DNA of 10,910 bases from Hemicentrotus pulcherrimus (Eukaryota; Echinodermata; Echinoidea; Camarodonta; Strongylocentrotidae): contig BEXV01000987.1 in the NCBI GenBank assembly GCA_003118195.1, positions 129,798-140,707 of the forward strand, given 5' to 3'. This document shows, one piece after another, positions 8,058 to 10,910 of the stretch. The notes beneath the pieces were generated by a model, which saw nothing but the letters and a program-made list of their open reading frames with translations, ran no database searches and was not told the origin of the DNA. How positions within the stretch are numbered: position 1 is the stretch's first letter; each line of letters opens with the position of its first letter. A program made the position numbers and the translations under genes.

Positions 8058-9008
8058 AAGAAACCGAGTCCTTTTAAAAATATTTGTTAGACTATCTCGC
8101 GGATAAGGTCAAATCTATTTTCTATTCTATTTCTTTCTCTTTTCTATTTCTATTAAGCATAAACTTCTATTCATAAACAGGTACTTTGATCGAGTCTGTA
8201 AACTGAACAAATTTCAATGAAATAATAGGAATGGCAATCTTCATCCTGATCTTAGAGCATAATGACAGAGTTGTCAATTTAGTATTCCGTAAAGCAGTCT
8301 TCATCTCATGAACACATTTAAGATATAAATGTCAGATCATCTTCAGACGCTTCCTAAATCGTTATTATCCGTGTTCTGCGTAAATCGTCTGCGAGCTCTT
8401 CTTGGAATAGAGTCGCCCTTTTGAAGATAAACCTCAAAATTCGGTAAATCTCGTCCAAAAAAAAAAAAACGGTTCCAAAGTGACATAGGTCAGAGACAGA
8501 GGGACCATGTTAGTGCACAATGATTCACATCCGTTGTATCCCTGTTTAATAATGTACTGCATGTCATTGGTGATGTGAGCCTAAATTTAGCACATAGAAT
8601 TGGAAAAAACGAAAATTTGTGAGCTAATGATTATATTTTCACAGCAGGAAAAGTTTTTTATGCTGCAACTATCTTTATAACATTGTGTTTTGCATTGTAT
8701 ATGATAGGATATGTGGGCGCCGTGAAACAAGTGCTAAAAGTGAGCAATATGGCGTGCCACTAATTAGGAGAGTTTGTAGTATCTCTTTGGGACAATGTAG
8801 CGATTAGTGTTCTTGGCCAAGCACAAAACAGCTGAATTAACGTCATGTTGTGACCGACTGAAACCAAAAAGTTGGCCAAAATTTGTGTATATATCGCTCA
8901 GGTGATGTGCACGTGTTTGTAATGGCAATATTCCTGGGCGTTTATAATTATGATTGGTACAAAATAAAATATACAAAAGTAGTAATATCGAAGCCCCGAG
9001 ACAACCTT
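8058..9008. other. Non-coding stretch inside the inverted repeat pair
   Basis: AT-rich with an A13 run at 8457-8469. The minus-strand frame 8764-8976 (70 codons) has no motif. No transposase-like sequence was recognised. Confidence 0.45.
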
Positions 9009-9033
9009 CCCCCCCCCCCCCCCTCCCCCTCCC
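9009..9033. repeat. C-rich tract (C15-T-C5-T-C3)
   Basis: A 15-base C run followed by C5 and C3 blocks. The minus strand has enough G runs to form a G-quadruplex, and the plus strand could form an i-motif. Confidence 0.9.
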
Positions 9034-9802
9034 TCACGGCCCTCTAATTTCCATTACTAGGTAACGTTATCAAAGGTTTTTAGCAAATAATTTTGTTGTG
9101 GATATTTTTTTTCTAACTCATGATATCTCTTTGTTACACCGCAAAAATACAATCTATTGATGAATTGTTTTGTTAATCGAGGGAGTTTTAGGAACAAAAT
9201 CAATGTCATTTTGAGGGATTTTGCTACGGCTAGATAGTTTAACAAAGTATTCATCGTGTTCAGAATCATTCCAGTGTAGGCTCTTTAAAAGTAGTCCTTT
9301 TGTAAGTTGCAATATTTGATGACCTATTTATATGAGTACCTTCAAATTCAATATTCGGTGAAAGGACGTTATCCCCTGGAAAAGTTTGCTCCAATACGCA
9401 TATATCAGCACATCTGGAGTAAGACTTGTTTTTGTTGTTTTTCAACTCAAAGTTTTAAGAAAGGTCAAATTATCAATCGAAGAGTAATGTCATTTTTTGG
9501 TCTTAATTTGGAAAACATTCATCTGACCAGCAGAATTTATTTTCTCCAGACAGTGTGACATGAAGGCTTGCAGCAATGATGGATAAACGTCAGGCAATCT
9601 TTCTTTTTCTTTTAACCTCAGGAAAAAAAGTGAACTCCATTAAAAAATCTGTGAAAGAGAGACAAAGTGTAAGATTTCAATGAGAAGACATATGGAAAGT
9701 ATGGAATTAAAAATGTGTGTGTATGCATTCATTAGAAAACAGTTCTCTGCTAGGTAAGTTATTTCACTATTTTCAGCACGGGATTGAAAATTGCGTTGTC
9801 AT
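9034..9802. other. Non-coding stretch, nothing recognised
   Basis: AT-rich. Open frames at 9057-9269 (minus) and 9307-9558 (plus, 83 codons, Phe/Tyr/Ile-rich as expected for AT-rich noise) have no recognisable domain. Confidence 0.45.
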
Positions 9803-9938
9803 GGATTGACATAGACAGGCCTGAAGGCCTATTGTCAATCCCGACATTATCTGTTATGTTATATTTATGTTGTATTCTTGTTTGTCTTCTGATTGTTTTG
9901 TACTTTTATCAGATTCAAGGTTTGAATTGAATGAAAAA
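9803..9938 (+). mobile_element. Possible 3' end of a non-LTR retrotransposon (hairpin plus AATTGAATGA-type tail)
   Basis: GGATTGACA (9803-9811) pairs with TGTCAATCC (9833-9841), and AGGCC/GGCCT pair inside around TGAA, giving a compact imperfect hairpin. About 80 bases of T-rich sequence follow and end in TTTGAATTGAATGAAAAA at 9921-9938. Many CR1/L2-type LINEs end with a hairpin-bearing 3' UTR and short TGAAT-like repeats, so this may be a truncated 3' tail. No reverse transcriptase is visible upstream. Confidence 0.25.
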
Positions 9939-10438
9939 TTTTGTGTTGTTTGTTCTTAATCTTCCCGTTTTGATTTGGTCAAGCCTGATCATCATGAAAT
10001 GAACAGTATGACATTTATCTGACGAAGCAAAAAATTACATTTGTCTGACAATGAATTCCCGCTACACAAAACAAAACGGACAATGTCAAAACTCAAAACA
10101 TTGCACAATGATAATTGCTGTGTAACCTCTAACATATTGTAATTATTTGCTAAGATTCTCGTCATCTCCTAAACTAAATATATTGACTGTAAAAACAAGA
10201 TGCACGCTTTCAGACATCCAAAATATATAGACTTAACCATTTACCTCTCTAATCCCAAGAAATAAACAGGAGCGTAAATGCTTTATAAAAGAAGACGCAG
10301 AGGTTAGTGATTAAGTGACCGATATTTGAAAGGCCAACTCTTTGTTTGGAGACCCATATTTATGATTCAGAGGTCGAAGAGACAATATGTTCATTATCGA
10401 TAATAAATGGTCAATATCCTCTTCTCCCACCCCCTCTC

Positions 10439-10441
<3 letters not shown>
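9939..10441. other. Non-coding stretch, nothing recognised
   Basis: AT-rich. A minus-strand frame 10311-10586 runs through the microsatellite into repeat arm 2. It is not kept open in arm 1, where a one-base indel shifts it, so it is not a conserved coding sequence. Confidence 0.45.

Positions 10442-10481
<40 letters not shown>
10442..10481. repeat. (TC)20 microsatellite abutting repeat arm 2
   Basis: Uninterrupted 40-base dinucleotide repeat directly joined to the inner end of arm 2; read on the minus strand it is the (AG)n that follows the repeat. Confidence 0.95.
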
Positions 10482-10483
<2 letters not shown>

Positions 10484-10704
10484 AAAGATGCAGTGATGTG
10501 AACTGACCCGTTTCTCTTTTAAGTGCATCAAGACGGGTACCTGCTCTCAGTTTACATCTTAACGGTACAACATAACTGTTATTCAAAGTACTGGTAACAT
10601 TATCTTCTATCCGTAGTCATAAGTGGCTACAGTAAATGAACAGATCACTCTATATGTTCGAATAAAGAGGCTAAAATAAAGTGTTTAGTATCTTGACGGA
10701 CGAA
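10481..10704 (-). repeat. Inverted repeat arm 2 of an interspersed repeat family
   Basis: Reverse-complement partner of 7697-7917, with the longest exact block at 10577-10605. Homology stops at GGACGAA on the outer side. The flanking bases beyond each outer end do not match each other, so a simple TIR plus target-site duplication is not shown. Confidence 0.85.
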
Positions 10705-10896
10705 TCAATACACAGGCTATCAAATTCTGTTTACACCGCAAGCATATTGACCAATCCCATGTCAGGTAATATCCTTCAACTTTGATATTTCTCATTTGTA
10801 AACACCGGCCTCTGAATATAATGCTTGGTTTTGTAAAATGAGTGTTATTTTTTTAATAATCATATTTGAATGCGTATTCCTTAATGGCAGCCTCCT
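10705..10896. other. Unique flank, nothing recognised
   Basis: AT-rich sequence without repeats or open frames of note, outside repeat arm 2. Confidence 0.4.
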
Positions 10897-10910
10897 CCCC
10901 CCCCCCCCCC
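10897..10910. repeat. Poly-C run at the window edge
   Basis: At least 14 C bases, cut off by the window end; preceded by CCTCCT. This is the third C-rich tract on this strand. Confidence 0.85.

Noticed and set aside
7918..10480. Inverted arms as terminal inverted repeats of an autonomous DNA transposon
   Set aside because: No transposase-like frame lies between them, and no target-site duplication is seen outside 7697 and 10704.
10311..10586. 91-codon minus-strand frame with an Arg-Glu run
   Set aside because: It is a translation of (AG)n plus repeat arm 2. The equivalent frame in arm 1 is shifted by an indel, so it is not maintained as protein.

Overview
The window reads as non-coding-rich animal nuclear DNA. 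It is AT-rich and full of simple repeats ((TC)n, (GT)n, poly-T, poly-C), it holds dispersed repeat copies, and almost every open frame is short and looks accidental. The one convincing gene piece ends at a consensus GT splice donor, so the genome has introns. The style (long (TC)n/(AG)n tracts tied to repeats, and a MICAL-like FAD protein I loosely associate with marine invertebrates) suggests a marine invertebrate, possibly an echinoderm. That assignment is inference and was not tested.

Layout. 1-890: a short repeat fragment (113-180) followed directly by the first of two direct copies of a ~175-bp unit (184-362 and 561-735). 875-1207: a more GC-rich patch with a TATA-like motif, a near-perfect RFX X-box (1009-1021) and broken open frames; this is the best promoter-like site in the left half. 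1208-4199: mostly featureless, with (TC)17, a GA-rich tract and a second diverged copy of the 113-180 fragment (3863-3930). 4200-5830: intron 1 of the minus-strand gene if its later exons lie further left; it holds a lysine/glutamate-rich 48-codon open frame, poly-T and (GT)13.

5831-6322 (minus): the first coding exon of an FAD-dependent, MICAL/aromatic-hydroxylase-type oxidoreductase with an N-terminal membrane anchor. 6323-7070: its presumed upstream region, with a 16-bp palindrome made of two homeodomain-type TAAT cores and an 87-codon minus-strand open frame of unknown status. 7433-10704: a repeat-dominated block. Two inverted copies of a ~222-bp repeat (7697-7917 and 10481-10704), each continuing on its inner side into an AG-type microsatellite, flank about 2.56 kb that has no recognisable gene. 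Inside it sit a C-rich tract and a hairpin followed by a sequence that may be a retrotransposon 3' tail. The window ends in a poly-C run.

Only one gene can be called with confidence, so no operon-like or pathway context is available. I did not find a defence system, CRISPR array, tRNA or rRNA. The items most worth a second look are the membrane-anchored FAD exon, the X-box patch and the inverted repeat family with its built-in microsatellite.
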